NCBI GenBank assembly: GCA_028277405.1
Contig: JANQGH010000011.1
Location: 1-53,779 of the forward strand
DNA: 53,779 bases
Direction: 5' to 3'
DNA from: Alphaproteobacteria bacterium
Lineage (GTDB): Bacteria > Pseudomonadota > Alphaproteobacteria > DSM-16000 > Inquilinaceae
The number at the start of each line of letters is the position of its first letter. Within the stretch, counting starts at the first letter, position 1. Of the stretch, positions 33,996-41,999 are shown piece by piece. Under the pieces are notes generated by a model. The model saw only the letters and a program-made list of their open reading frames with translations, searched no databases and was not told the DNA's origin. The position numbers were made by a program, and so were the translations under genes.

Positions 33996-34975
33996 GCCGC
34001 CGTCTCACGGTCCGGCGGCACGCCTGGCCGATCCGCGGCAGCTTCACGATCTCGCGCGGCAGCAAGACCAGCGCCGACACCCTGATCGTCGAGATCACCG
34101 ACGGCGACGCCGTTGGGCGCGGGGAGTGCGTGCCCTATGCCCGCTACGGCGAAACCATGGAGAGCGCGGAGGCGCAGGTACGGTCCGTCGCAGCGGCCGT
34201 GGACGATGGTGCGGACAGGTCGGATCTGCTGGACCTGCTGCCTGCCTGTGCGGCCCGAAACGCGGTCGATTGCGCCCTGTGGGATCTTGCCGCCAAGCGG
34301 TCCGGCCTGCCTGCCTGGCAGTTGGCGCGTTTGGCAGCGCCGAAGCCGGTTGAGACGGCCTATACGATCAGTCTGGACACGGTCGACGCGATGGGCCGGG
34401 CCGCCGCGAAGGCATCGGCTATGCCGCTGCTAAAACTGAAACTGACCGGTGAGGGCGATATAGAGCGCGTCGCGGCCGTTCGGGAGAACGCACCGGGCGC
34501 GCGCATCGTCGTCGATGCCAACGAGGCCTGGACCGAGCATCATCTCGATGCGTTCGTCCCGGCCCTGTCGTCGCTGGGCGTCGAGATGATCGAGCAGCCG
34601 CTTCCGGCTGGTAAGGATGACGCCCTGGCCGGTTACGACGGGCCGATCATCCTGTGCGCCGACGAAAGCTGCCACGATCGATCGAGCCTGGATGACCTCG
34701 CCGGCAAATACGGCATGGTCAACATCAAGCTGGATAAGACCGGCGGCCTGACCGAGGCGCTGGCCCTGCGCGAGCAGGCCCGCGAACGGGGCTTTCAGGT
34801 CATGGTCGGCTGCATGCTGGCCAGTTCTCTGGCGATGGCGCCGGCCCTGTTGCTGGCGCAAGACGCGGAGGTGGTGGATCTCGACGGTCCGCTGTGGCTG
34901 GCGGAGGATTACCAACCGCCTCTGCGCGCCGATGGTGCCCTGTTGCATCCGCCGGAGCGGGCGCTCTGGGGCTAA
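33992..34975 (+). CDS. dgcA: Enolase-superfamily N-acetyl-D-glutamate racemase/dipeptide epimerase, DgcA-like
   Basis: 327-aa mandelate-racemase-subgroup enzyme. Catalytic and metal residues lie in KLKLTGEGD (Lys pair), VVDANEAW (Asp), MIEQPLPAGKDD (Glu), CADESCHDR (Asp) and NIKLDKTGGL (second Lys). These match dipeptide epimerases; with the DgcN partner it is likely the racemase that turns N-acetyl-D-glutamate into the L-form. Starts at GTG 33992, coupled to dgcN. Its TAA stop codon is also the left target-site duplication of a MITE. Confidence 0.85.
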   Translation: MSRRLTVRRHAWPIRGSFTISRGSKTSADTLIVEITDGDAVGRGECVPYARYGETMESAEAQVRSVAAAVDDGADRSDLLDLLPACAARNAVDCALWDLAAKRSGLPAWQLARLAAPKPVETAYTISLDTVDAMGRAAAKASAMPLLKLKLTGEGDIERVAAVRENAPGARIVVDANEAWTEHHLDAFVPALSSLGVEMIEQPLPAGKDDALAGYDGPIILCADESCHDRSSLDDLAGKYGMVNIKLDKTGGLTEALALREQARERGFQVMVGCMLASSLAMAPALLLAQDAEVVDLDGPLWLAEDYQPPLRADGALLHPPERALWG

Positions 34976-35241
34976 GAGCCTGTATCGAAACTGCTTACGG
35001 TCTGCATCGCCACCAGGGCCGCGAGTGTTAGGAGCGGTGGCGCCGGCGATGCTGGAGGCATCGTCAAGCCGGCGCGACACGGCAATCGTGGCCCTGGTGG
35101 CGACCCGAAGGGCCGTCTTATCAAGCCCTTGGGTCTGCGTCGACCGTCGCTTGCGATGCGCCCGGCATCGCGGCGCGACGCCCTCCTTGCCCAAGACCTT
35201 GATAAGACGGTGCAGACCATAAGCAGTTTCGAGACAGGCTC
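34976..35241. mobile_element. 266-bp MITE-like element with 31-bp terminal inverted repeats
   Basis: The ends 34976-35006 and 35211-35241 are inverted repeats matching at 29 of 31 positions (GAGCCTGT.TCGAAACTGC...). The element is flanked by TAA at 34973-34975 and 35242-35244, a 3-bp target duplication. It contains no transposase. Inside are two further perfect inverted repeats (14 bp: 35007-35020 with 35090-35103; 13 bp: 35113-35125 with 35198-35210). The TNA-like duplication is usual for IS5-family elements, so an IS5-group parent is suggested. Confidence 0.82.
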
Positions 35242-36416
35242 TAAAGCGCTGCGACCAGCCGATCGAGTTCCTCTTCGGTGTTGTAGTAGTGCGGCGAGGC
35301 CCGGACCATGGTGTCGATGTCACGCTCGGCCATGTCGAGATAGGTGGATTCGCGAGTCGTCGTTGAAACGTTGATGTGGGCCTCGGTCAGGCGCCTTTTG
35401 GTGTCCTCGGGTTCCTCGCCGACCTTCAGAAATGTCACGATCCCGGCCTTGGCCAAGCCCTTGTCCAGGACGACGAGGCCCGGCTGGTCATCCAAACGCG
35501 CACGCAAGCCGGAAGCCAAGGCCGACACGCGCTTTCGGATGGTGTCCAGCCCCACGTCCAAGGCGTAATCGACCGCGACGCCGAGGCCGATTTTGGCGGC
35601 GATATTGCACTCCCAGTTTTCAAACCGCCTGGTGTTGGGCTGAAGCACATAGCTGTCCGGGCCGGTCCAACTGGCGCTGTGCAGGTCGATGAGCGGCGGT
35701 TCCAGCCGTTGGGCCCAATCCTTGCGGACGTAAAGGAACCCGGTGCCGCGCGGCCCGCGCAAAAACTTGCGGCCGGTGACCGACAGCATCGTGCAACCCA
35801 GCGCCTTGACGTCGAGCGGCATTTGTCCCGCCGACTGACAGGCGTCCAGCAGAAACGGGATGCCGTGCTCGGCGGCGATCCTGCCGACCGCGGCGGCCGG
35901 ATTGACCAGACCGCCATTGGTCGGCACGTGACAGACGGAGATCAGCTTGACGGGCCCCTTTGACCTGTCGGCGATGGTGGCCGCGATCGCGGCCGTGTCG
36001 ATCTGGCCGAACGCGTCGTCCGGCACCGCCTCGATCACCGCGCCGGTGCGATGGGCGACCTGCAAGAATGGCAGGTAGTTCGAGGCGTATTCGGCCTGGC
36101 CGGTGAGGATGCGGTCGCCCCGCTCGAACGGCAGGGCGTAGAACGCCATGTCCCAGGCCCGGGTTGCGTTTTCGACGATGGCGACCTCGTCCGGCTGACA
36201 GTTCAGCAAGCGCGCGATCGCGTCGTAGGCGTGGTCGACCTTGTCCGCCGCCCGATTCCGAGCCTCATATCCCCCGATCGCCGCCTCAAGGCGCAGATGG
36301 TCGATCTGGGCCTCTGTCACTGGGCGTGGCGGCAGGGCGGCACCGGCATTGTTCAAATGGGCAACGTTGGCGCAGCCAGGCGTGTCGGCGCGCAGCCGAT
36401 CGACGTCAAGCGTCAA
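35241..36416 (-). CDS. Class V PLP-dependent aminotransferase (cysteine desulfurase/kynureninase-like)
   Basis: 391-aa fold-type I enzyme. HLNNAGAALPP near the N-terminus, an ATRAWDMAFYAL phosphate-binding stretch, SVCHVPTNGGLVNP, the PLP aspartate region LLDACQSAGQMPLDV, and the Schiff-base Lys in SVTGRKFLRGPRGTGFLYV. The substrate is unclear. The group includes isopenicillin-epimerase-like, cysteine-lyase-like and ergothioneine-type lyases as well as desulfurases. Its 3' end borders the MITE; the last stop base belongs to the element. Confidence 0.87.
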   Translation of the reverse strand: MTLDVDRLRADTPGCANVAHLNNAGAALPPRPVTEAQIDHLRLEAAIGGYEARNRAADKVDHAYDAIARLLNCQPDEVAIVENATRAWDMAFYALPFERGDRILTGQAEYASNYLPFLQVAHRTGAVIEAVPDDAFGQIDTAAIAATIADRSKGPVKLISVCHVPTNGGLVNPAAAVGRIAAEHGIPFLLDACQSAGQMPLDVKALGCTMLSVTGRKFLRGPRGTGFLYVRKDWAQRLEPPLIDLHSASWTGPDSYVLQPNTRRFENWECNIAAKIGLGVAVDYALDVGLDTIRKRVSALASGLRARLDDQPGLVVLDKGLAKAGIVTFLKVGEEPEDTKRRLTEAHINVSTTTRESTYLDMAERDIDTMVRASPHYYNTEEELDRLVAAL

Positions 36417-36438
36417 GGCGGATCTCCGAAAAGGCCGG

Positions 36439-36543
36439 TCAGCGCCGGCGGCTGGGGCGATGGGCGAGGGCGCCGTTGCGATAGGCGACGAAGCCGGCGA
36501 AGGCGAGGCCGGCGAGCGCGCCAGCCATAATCCAGATGGTCAT
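36439..36543 (-). CDS. Possible 34-aa single-span membrane peptide
   Basis: An open frame of 34 residues: MTIWIMAGALAGLAFAGFVAYRN followed by a basic tail GALAHRPSRRR. A single transmembrane helix with positive C-terminus is typical of real small membrane proteins, and it fits the gap between glk and the aminotransferase. No clear ribosome-binding site, so moderate doubt. Confidence 0.35.
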   Translation of the reverse strand: MTIWIMAGALAGLAFAGFVAYRNGALAHRPSRRR

Positions 36544-36631
36544 CAACGAAAGCGATTAGTGAAGAATCCGCGCAATATGATCCTCGACTAGGCCAAGTGA
36601 AACCGCAATCTGCGCGACCGTGCCATGACGG

Positions 36632-37582
36632 TCACCATTCCAGCACGTATTTCAAGCCATAGAAGGCCGGGGTGGGGTGCGTGATCAGGTATGTCGGGAT
36701 CGCCTCGAGATAGTCCCGAAAGCGGCCCTTGGCCTCGAACCGCTCGCGAAACTCGCTGTCCAGAAACAAGTGCCCGAGTTTGGGTGCGATCCCGCCGGCG
36801 ATGTAGACACCCCCCAGGCTGCCGAGCGTAAGGGCCAGGTTCCCTGCTACCGTACCCAGCATCGCGCCGAACATGGCGACCGCCTCGACGCAATGGTCGT
36901 CGCCCTCGCCGAATGCCGCAGCCGATACCTCGCGCGGCGCGCGCGACGGCGGGTCCTCGCCGTCCAGCGCGGCCAGCGTCTCGTAGAGGTTGACGAGGCC
37001 CATTCCGGACAAGACACGTTCCGCGGAAACGTGTGGAAACCGTACCCTGAGAAGATCGAGCACCTGGCTCTCTCGGGGCGTCACGGCTGACATCGTCACA
37101 TGGCCGCCTTCGCCGGCCAGCGGATGCCAGTGATCGCGACCATGGATCAGGCCGGAGACACCCAGCCCGGTGCCGGGCCCGATAATGCCGATCGGGGCAT
37201 TGGGGACCGCCGTTCCACCGCCGATCTTCGTCAGGTCGGCCGGTCCGAGATGGGGCACCGCCAGGGCGACGGCCGTGAAATCGTTGATGACCTCCAGCCG
37301 GTCGAAGGCCAACTGTTCCTTCAACTCGCTGATCGAGAACGACCAGGCATGATTGGTCATCTCCACGAAGTCGCCGATGATCGGCGAAGCGATCGCGACG
37401 GCGGACAGGCGCGGCGGACGGGGCGGGTTGATCAGGTCGAGATAGGCGCCCATGGCCGACGCAAGGCTCGGATAATCGGCCACGCGCAGGATCTCGATCG
37501 CCGTCACTTGGCCATCGTCCAGTAGCGCGAACCGGGCATTGGTCGCGCCAAGATCGGCGACGAGGGCGGGCTCGGTGAGCAT
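36632..37582 (-). CDS. glk: Glucokinase
   Basis: 316-aa ASKHA-fold glucokinase. ATP phosphate motif LVADLGATNARFALLDDG at the N-terminus, IASPIIGDFVEMTNHAWSFS, the EVINDFTAVALAVPHL catalytic Asp region, and GPGTGLGVSGLI. It phosphorylates glucose with ATP. It is the last gene of the trehalose operon, so the natural supply is probably glucose from trehalose cleavage by the GH15 enzyme. Confidence 0.93.
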   Translation of the reverse strand: MLTEPALVADLGATNARFALLDDGQVTAIEILRVADYPSLASAMGAYLDLINPPRPPRLSAVAIASPIIGDFVEMTNHAWSFSISELKEQLAFDRLEVINDFTAVALAVPHLGPADLTKIGGGTAVPNAPIGIIGPGTGLGVSGLIHGRDHWHPLAGEGGHVTMSAVTPRESQVLDLLRVRFPHVSAERVLSGMGLVNLYETLAALDGEDPPSRAPREVSAAAFGEGDDHCVEAVAMFGAMLGTVAGNLALTLGSLGGVYIAGGIAPKLGHLFLDSEFRERFEAKGRFRDYLEAIPTYLITHPTPAFYGLKYVLEW

Positions 37583-37614
37583 CGGGTGATCGCTCCGTCA
37601 GGTCGGGGGAAGCG

Positions 37615-39009
37615 CTAGACGCTGTCCGTATAGGGTGCCTGATCCAGCGCGTCGACAAAGCGTTGGCGCCAGACGTCGATGTTGTTGTGGCTCAAGACTT
37701 CTATCATCGCGTCATACCGTTCGCGCCGTTCCTCCGCCGGCATGGACAGCGCGCGCTGCAGGTTCTCCGCCACGCCCTCGATGTCGTACGGATTGACGAT
37801 CAGGGCACCGCAGGACAGTTCCGACGCGGCACCGGCAAAACGGGAGAGGATCAGCACGCCGGGGTCGGCCGGGTCCTGCGCGGCGACGAACTCCTTGGCC
37901 ACCAGGTTCATGCCGTCCCGCAGCGGCGTGACCAGACCGATTTTCGCCGCGCGGAAGAAGCCGAGCAGGTTGCGCCTGGAAAAGCTCTTGTTCAAATAGC
38001 GGATCGGCACCCAGTCGAACTCGGCGAAGGCGCCGTTGATATGGCCGGCCAGGGACTCCAGCGTCTGCCGGATCTCCTGATATTCGGCGACGTCCGACCG
38101 GGTCGGCGGCGCGATCTGCATCAAGGTGACATGGCCGCGATTGCCGGCATAGTTGTCAAGCAAGGCCTGGAACGCCAGCAGCCGCTCCGGCAGGCCCTTC
38201 GAATAATCCAGGCGATCGACGCCGATGATCAGTTCGCTGCCCTTCAGCGATTCCCGTAACCGTTCCGCCTGACGCGCCTTTTCCGCCTGGGCCGACAGCT
38301 TGACGATGTCCTCGGTCTCGATGCTGATCGGAAACGCCTCGACCCGGATGGTGCGCCCGTGCACCCTGAACAGCTTCTCCGACAGCATTTCCGCCCCGGC
38401 CTCGACCACCAGGTAGTGCACGAAGGCGTCACGGTCCGCGTTGGTCTGGAAGCCGATCAGGTCATAGGCGCAAAGCGAGCGCATCAAGGTGGCGTGGTTC
38501 GGCAGGGCCACCAGGATCTCGGGCACGGGAAACGGTGTGTGCAGGAAAAAGCCCATCGGCGTGGACAGGCCAATCTTGCGCAGCTCCTCTGCCAAGGGGA
38601 TCAGGTGATAGTCATGCACCCACAGCCGGTCTTCGGCTTCTACCAGGGGGGCCAGGCGGCTGGCGAAAAGCGCGTTGACGCGCAGATAGCCGCTATAGGT
38701 GCGCCGGCTGAACTCCGTCAGATCCAGCCGGTAGTGGAACAGCGGCCAGAGGGTCGCGTTTGCATAGCCATTGTAATACTCGTCATGATCCCGGATCGAC
38801 AGATCGATCGTGGCGTACTCAATCTTTCCCGTTCGAAACAGGTTTGGCTCCGACTGGGTCTCCGCCAGGACCTCGCCCGACCAGCCGAACCAGATACCGC
38901 CGCCGGCCTTCTTCAGGGCCTCCAACACCGCGACCGCCAGACCGCCGCTTGAGGCCTTGCCCTCGGCGATCGGCGCGACCCGGTTGGATATGATGACCAG
39001 TCGGCTCAA
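37615..39009 (-). CDS. otsA: Alpha,alpha-trehalose-phosphate synthase (UDP-forming)
   Basis: 464-aa GT20 enzyme. ISNRV and [13 protein letters not shown] (UDP-glucose), [48 protein letters not shown] and [18 protein letters not shown] are all present. It makes trehalose-6-phosphate from UDP-glucose and glucose-6-phosphate. TTG 39009 start overlaps the upstream GH15 stop by 4 bp (TTGA); the usual length (about 460-480 aa) supports it. Confidence 0.92.
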   Translation of the reverse strand: MSRLVIISNRVAPIAEGKASSGGLAVAVLEALKKAGGGIWFGWSGEVLAETQSEPNLFRTGKIEYATIDLSIRDHDEYYNGYANATLWPLFHYRLDLTEFSRRTYSGYLRVNALFASRLAPLVEAEDRLWVHDYHLIPLAEELRKIGLSTPMGFFLHTPFPVPEILVALPNHATLMRSLCAYDLIGFQTNADRDAFVHYLVVEAGAEMLSEKLFRVHGRTIRVEAFPISIETEDIVKLSAQAEKARQAERLRESLKGSELIIGVDRLDYSKGLPERLLAFQALLDNYAGNRGHVTLMQIAPPTRSDVAEYQEIRQTLESLAGHINGAFAEFDWVPIRYLNKSFSRRNLLGFFRAAKIGLVTPLRDGMNLVAKEFVAAQDPADPGVLILSRFAGAASELSCGALIVNPYDIEGVAENLQRALSMPAEERRERYDAMIEVLSHNNIDVWRQRFVDALDQAPYTDSV

Positions 39010-40799
39010 AACGCTTCCTCCCAGCTCTTGCTCAGCCGCATCGCCGCGTTGATCATGCCGACCATCGAATAGGTCTGCGGGAAATTGCCCCACATTTCGC
39101 CGGTATGGACGTCCAGATCCTCCGACAACAATCCGACATGGTTGCGGCGTTCGAGCATATGTTCGAACAGCGTGCGTGCCTCGTCGTGGCGCCCAACGGA
39201 CGCCAGCGCGCCAATATACCAGAAGGTGCAAATGGTGAAGGCGGTTTCCGGCTCCCCGAAATCGTCGGCCGCGTGATAGCGGTAAAGATAGTCGCCTCGT
39301 TTCAGATATTTCTCAGAGGCCGCCACGGTGCCGAGAAACCGGGGATCGTTCGCCGGCATGAAGCCGAGCTCGGGCAAGAGCAACAGGGAGGCATCCAGAT
39401 GCTCGCCCTCGAAGCTCTCCACAAAGCTGCCGATATCATGATTATATGCGCGCTTTGTAATCTCGTCATGCATGGCGTCGGCTTCCGCGCGCCAGCGTTT
39501 GGCGTTGTCGGTTCGGCCGAGCCGGCCGGCGATCTTGGCCAGCCGGTCGCAGGCGGCCCAGCACATGACGGCGCTGAAGGTATGGACGCGCTCGCGCGTG
39601 CGCAGTTCCCAAAGGCCGGCGTCCGGCGTGTTCCAGCGGCGCACGGCCTGTTCGCCCAGCATTTCCAAGCGCTCGAACAGATGCAGGTCGCCGGGGTGTT
39701 CCAGCCGGTTGTCGAAGAACATCTGGGCGGCCGACAAGATCACCGAGCCATAGCCATCATTCTGGATCTGGCCTCTGGCGCCATTGCCGACGCGAACCGG
39801 GCCCATGCCGCGATACCCTTTCAGGCCCTCGCAGGTCTTTTCCTCATAGTTGTCGTTGCGCAGGGTCAGGCTGAACAGCGGTTCCAGAAAGCCGTCGGGC
39901 GAGCCGGCGACGATATTGGTGATGTAGCGGAGATAGTCCTCCATCGTCTTCGTGGTGCCCAGCCGGTTGAGCGCATGGACGACGAAGAAGCTGTCGCGCA
40001 GCCAGCAGAAACGATAGTCCCAGTTGCGCTCGGTATTCGGCGCCTCCGGGACGGAGGTCGTGATCGCGGCCAGGATGGCGCCCGTTTCTTCGTAGGCGGA
40101 CAGCTTCAACGTGATCGCACCGCGAATGACCGCGTCCTGCCATTCGTAAGGCAGGGCAAGCGCGCGCGAGAACTCCAGCCAATAGGTTGTCGTCTGGTTC
40201 AAGAACCGCTGCGCCGTCTCGCGGATCGAGGCGGTAAGGCTCTCGTCCGCGCCCAGGATAAGATGCATCGGGCGGTCAAGAATGAACCAGGTCTCGCCGC
40301 GAATGTACGAGATCGGCGCGTCCGTGGTCAGACGGATTTGTTCGACGTCGTCGACATAGCGCAGATGATTGCTGCCGCGCGTGATGGTCGGCATCGTCTC
40401 GCCATAGTCAAAGGTCGGTCGGCAGCGAATGCGGATCGTGGGGCTGCCGACCAAGGGCCTGACCATCCGAAAGATCGATACCGGCCGGTGATAGCGGTCG
40501 AACTGAAAGAAGCGCGGGCAAAAGTCGACGATCTCGATGGCCTGGCCGTGCCGATCGTACAGCACGGTTTCCAAGATGGCGGAGTTTCGCCGGTAACGTT
40601 GTTCGGACCGGTCAAAATCCTCGATGTCGATGGCGAACAGTCCGTTCCCCGGTTCTTCGCCATTGTCGCTGTTCACCAGCGCATTGAATATGGGATCACC
40701 GTCAAAGCGTGGGAAGCAGGCCCAGACGATCTGCGCCCGGCGGTCGACCAGAGCGGCGATCGCGCAGTTTCCGATCAGCGCGAGGTCCAGGCTGCTCAT
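39006..40799 (-). CDS. Glycoside hydrolase family 15 (trehalase or glucoamylase type)
   Basis: 597-aa GH15 enzyme. WDYRFCWLRDSFFVVHAL, GYRGMGPVRVGNGARGQIQNDGYGSVIL, LWELRTRERVHTFSAVMCWAACDRLA (first catalytic Glu) and NHVGLLSEDLDVHTGEMWGNFPQTYSM (second catalytic Glu in LLSE) are in order. Bacterial GH15 enzymes beside otsA/otsB have trehalase or glucan-1,4-alpha-glucosidase activity. Trehalase is favoured here by the operon. It overlaps otsB upstream and otsA downstream by 4 bp each. Confidence 0.88.
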   Translation of the reverse strand: MSSLDLALIGNCAIAALVDRRAQIVWACFPRFDGDPIFNALVNSDNGEEPGNGLFAIDIEDFDRSEQRYRRNSAILETVLYDRHGQAIEIVDFCPRFFQFDRYHRPVSIFRMVRPLVGSPTIRIRCRPTFDYGETMPTITRGSNHLRYVDDVEQIRLTTDAPISYIRGETWFILDRPMHLILGADESLTASIRETAQRFLNQTTTYWLEFSRALALPYEWQDAVIRGAITLKLSAYEETGAILAAITTSVPEAPNTERNWDYRFCWLRDSFFVVHALNRLGTTKTMEDYLRYITNIVAGSPDGFLEPLFSLTLRNDNYEEKTCEGLKGYRGMGPVRVGNGARGQIQNDGYGSVILSAAQMFFDNRLEHPGDLHLFERLEMLGEQAVRRWNTPDAGLWELRTRERVHTFSAVMCWAACDRLAKIAGRLGRTDNAKRWRAEADAMHDEITKRAYNHDIGSFVESFEGEHLDASLLLLPELGFMPANDPRFLGTVAASEKYLKRGDYLYRYHAADDFGEPETAFTICTFWYIGALASVGRHDEARTLFEHMLERRNHVGLLSEDLDVHTGEMWGNFPQTYSMVGMINAAMRLSKSWEEAF

Positions 40800-41596
40800 A
40801 TGCCGCGGTCCGTCATCGACCCTTCACCGTTTCGGTCAGCCAACGAGGCGAGCAGAGCCAGTGTAGCGTCGACGTCGGCGATTCGATACCGCGCCACCGT
40901 GGGTTCGCGATATCCGACCTCAATGGAGATGCCGTCCAGGTCGTTTACGGCCGCAAAACCGTCTTCATCCGTGACGTCGTCGCCGATAAAGACAGGGGTT
41001 CGGCCGGCGAACGGTGGTGCCGCCATCATCTCGCGGACGGCCGTGCCCTTGTCGACGCCGAACGGCTTGACCTCCAGCACCTTTTTGCCGTCATGCAGGG
41101 AAAGGGCGTCGCCGACACCGCGCAGCGCCTCTTTGACGAAGCGCCGCGCCGCCTCCTCGGCATCGGGCGCCCGCCGGTAGTGCAGGGCGACTGTCAGCCC
41201 CTTATCCTCGACCTCGGTGCCAGGGTGCCCGGCGGCAAAGCCTTGAAGCCGGTCCGCAATGGTCGCCATCAGCGTTCGGTCGACGGCGTGGGTCGTGCGA
41301 TGCCCCGCGGCGTCCCGCCGTTCCAGCCCGTGCTGTCCGGCTGCCGCGATCGGCAATCGGCCAAGCAAGCGGTCGATATCGTCAAGCCGGCGACCGGTCA
41401 CCAGCGCAACCGCGCCGTCAAGACGCTGTGACAATCGATTTAGCGTCTCGGGCAGGCCGGTGCTGACCACGACCTCGTCGGGTCGCTCGGCCAGCTCGAT
41501 CAGCGTGCCGTCGATATCCATAAAGAGGGCTGGCTTGGTTTGGGCGAACAGCCCGGCAGGGTCGGGAAGCGGCTGAATGGGCGAAGCTACGAGCAA
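40796..41596 (-). CDS. otsB: Trehalose-6-phosphate phosphatase
   Basis: 266-aa HAD phosphatase. Motif I ALFMDIDGTLIE holds the nucleophile Asp; VALVTGRRLDDIDRLL, AGQHGLERRD, LEVKPFGVDKGTAVREMM (motif III Lys) and VFIGDDVTDEDGFAAVN (motif IV) follow. It releases trehalose from trehalose-6-phosphate. First gene of the four-gene operon, whose leader region shares the intergenic space with a + strand sRNA candidate. Confidence 0.92.
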   Translation of the reverse strand: MLVASPIQPLPDPAGLFAQTKPALFMDIDGTLIELAERPDEVVVSTGLPETLNRLSQRLDGAVALVTGRRLDDIDRLLGRLPIAAAGQHGLERRDAAGHRTTHAVDRTLMATIADRLQGFAAGHPGTEVEDKGLTVALHYRRAPDAEEAARRFVKEALRGVGDALSLHDGKKVLEVKPFGVDKGTAVREMMAAPPFAGRTPVFIGDDVTDEDGFAAVNDLDGISIEVGYREPTVARYRIADVDATLALLASLADRNGEGSMTDRGI

Positions 41597-41753
41597 GGCT
41601 GGGCGTTCACTGGTTGCGGGCGCGAGAGAATGGCGGCGTTGATCGCCGGCAGTTGGCGAAGCCTATCGGTTTTCCGTCACGATGGCGACGGACAATCGGG
41701 CCGGATGATCTCCGGGCGCTGCCAACTTTTTGCTAATCGCGCCGATTATTCAC

Positions 41754-41782
41754 TTGCCTTGGTGCGCTGCAGCAATCATATT
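41754..41782 (+). promoter_or_regulatory. Sigma-70 promoter of the candidate sRNA
   Basis: TTGCCT at 41754-41759 and CATATT at 41777-41782 with a 17-bp spacer. The expected transcription start is near 41789-41790, just before the first hairpin of the sRNA candidate. Confidence 0.6.
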
Positions 41783-41788
41783 TTGCGG

Positions 41789-41888
41789 TGCGGCATGAGG
41801 GCCCGTGTGGTGTGCCCTCTGCCGTACGCACTTAATTGGGCGTTTCCTCCCTAAACTTGGGCCGTGGTTCTGCCGCGGCCCATTTTTC
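41789..41888 (+). ncRNA. Candidate MmgR/ar8-family small RNA
   Basis: About 100 nt between a promoter and a T-run. Hairpin 1 at 41792-41823 (GGCA-GAGGGC pairs with GCCCTC-TGCC, one bulged T). A single-stranded stretch follows containing TTTCCTCCCT at 41843-41852. The terminator hairpin (TGGGCCG...CGGCCCA, 41858-41882) runs into TTTTT. As I recall, the Sinorhizobium MmgR sRNA and its alphaproteobacterial relatives share the 10-mer UUUCCUCCCU next to a terminator and control polyhydroxybutyrate storage. The 5' end is inferred from the promoter. Confidence 0.75.
41858..41887 (+). terminator. Intrinsic terminator of the candidate sRNA
   Basis: GC-rich stem of about 10 bp with one wobble (TGGGCCG.GG paired with CC.CGGCCCA), then TTTTT. 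It functions on the + strand; the minus-strand trailer has no U-tract. Confidence 0.82.
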
Positions 41889-41999
41889 TTGAACGCATTC
41901 AGGGCTTTCGCCCTCATCCACGACGAAACAGTCGATCTACCGCGCCGATCGTATCGAGTTCGAGGTGTCCGCTCGGCTGCGGCGGCCTTGAGCCGGGCG

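Noticed and set aside
39105..41180. 691-codon + strand frame opposite the GH15 and otsB genes
   Set aside because: It spans two good genes on the other strand and has no start signal or domain.
41889..41999. Protein-coding gene after the sRNA candidate
   Set aside because: Only short frames, no ribosome-binding site; treated as the 3' flank of the sRNA and the amidohydrolase.
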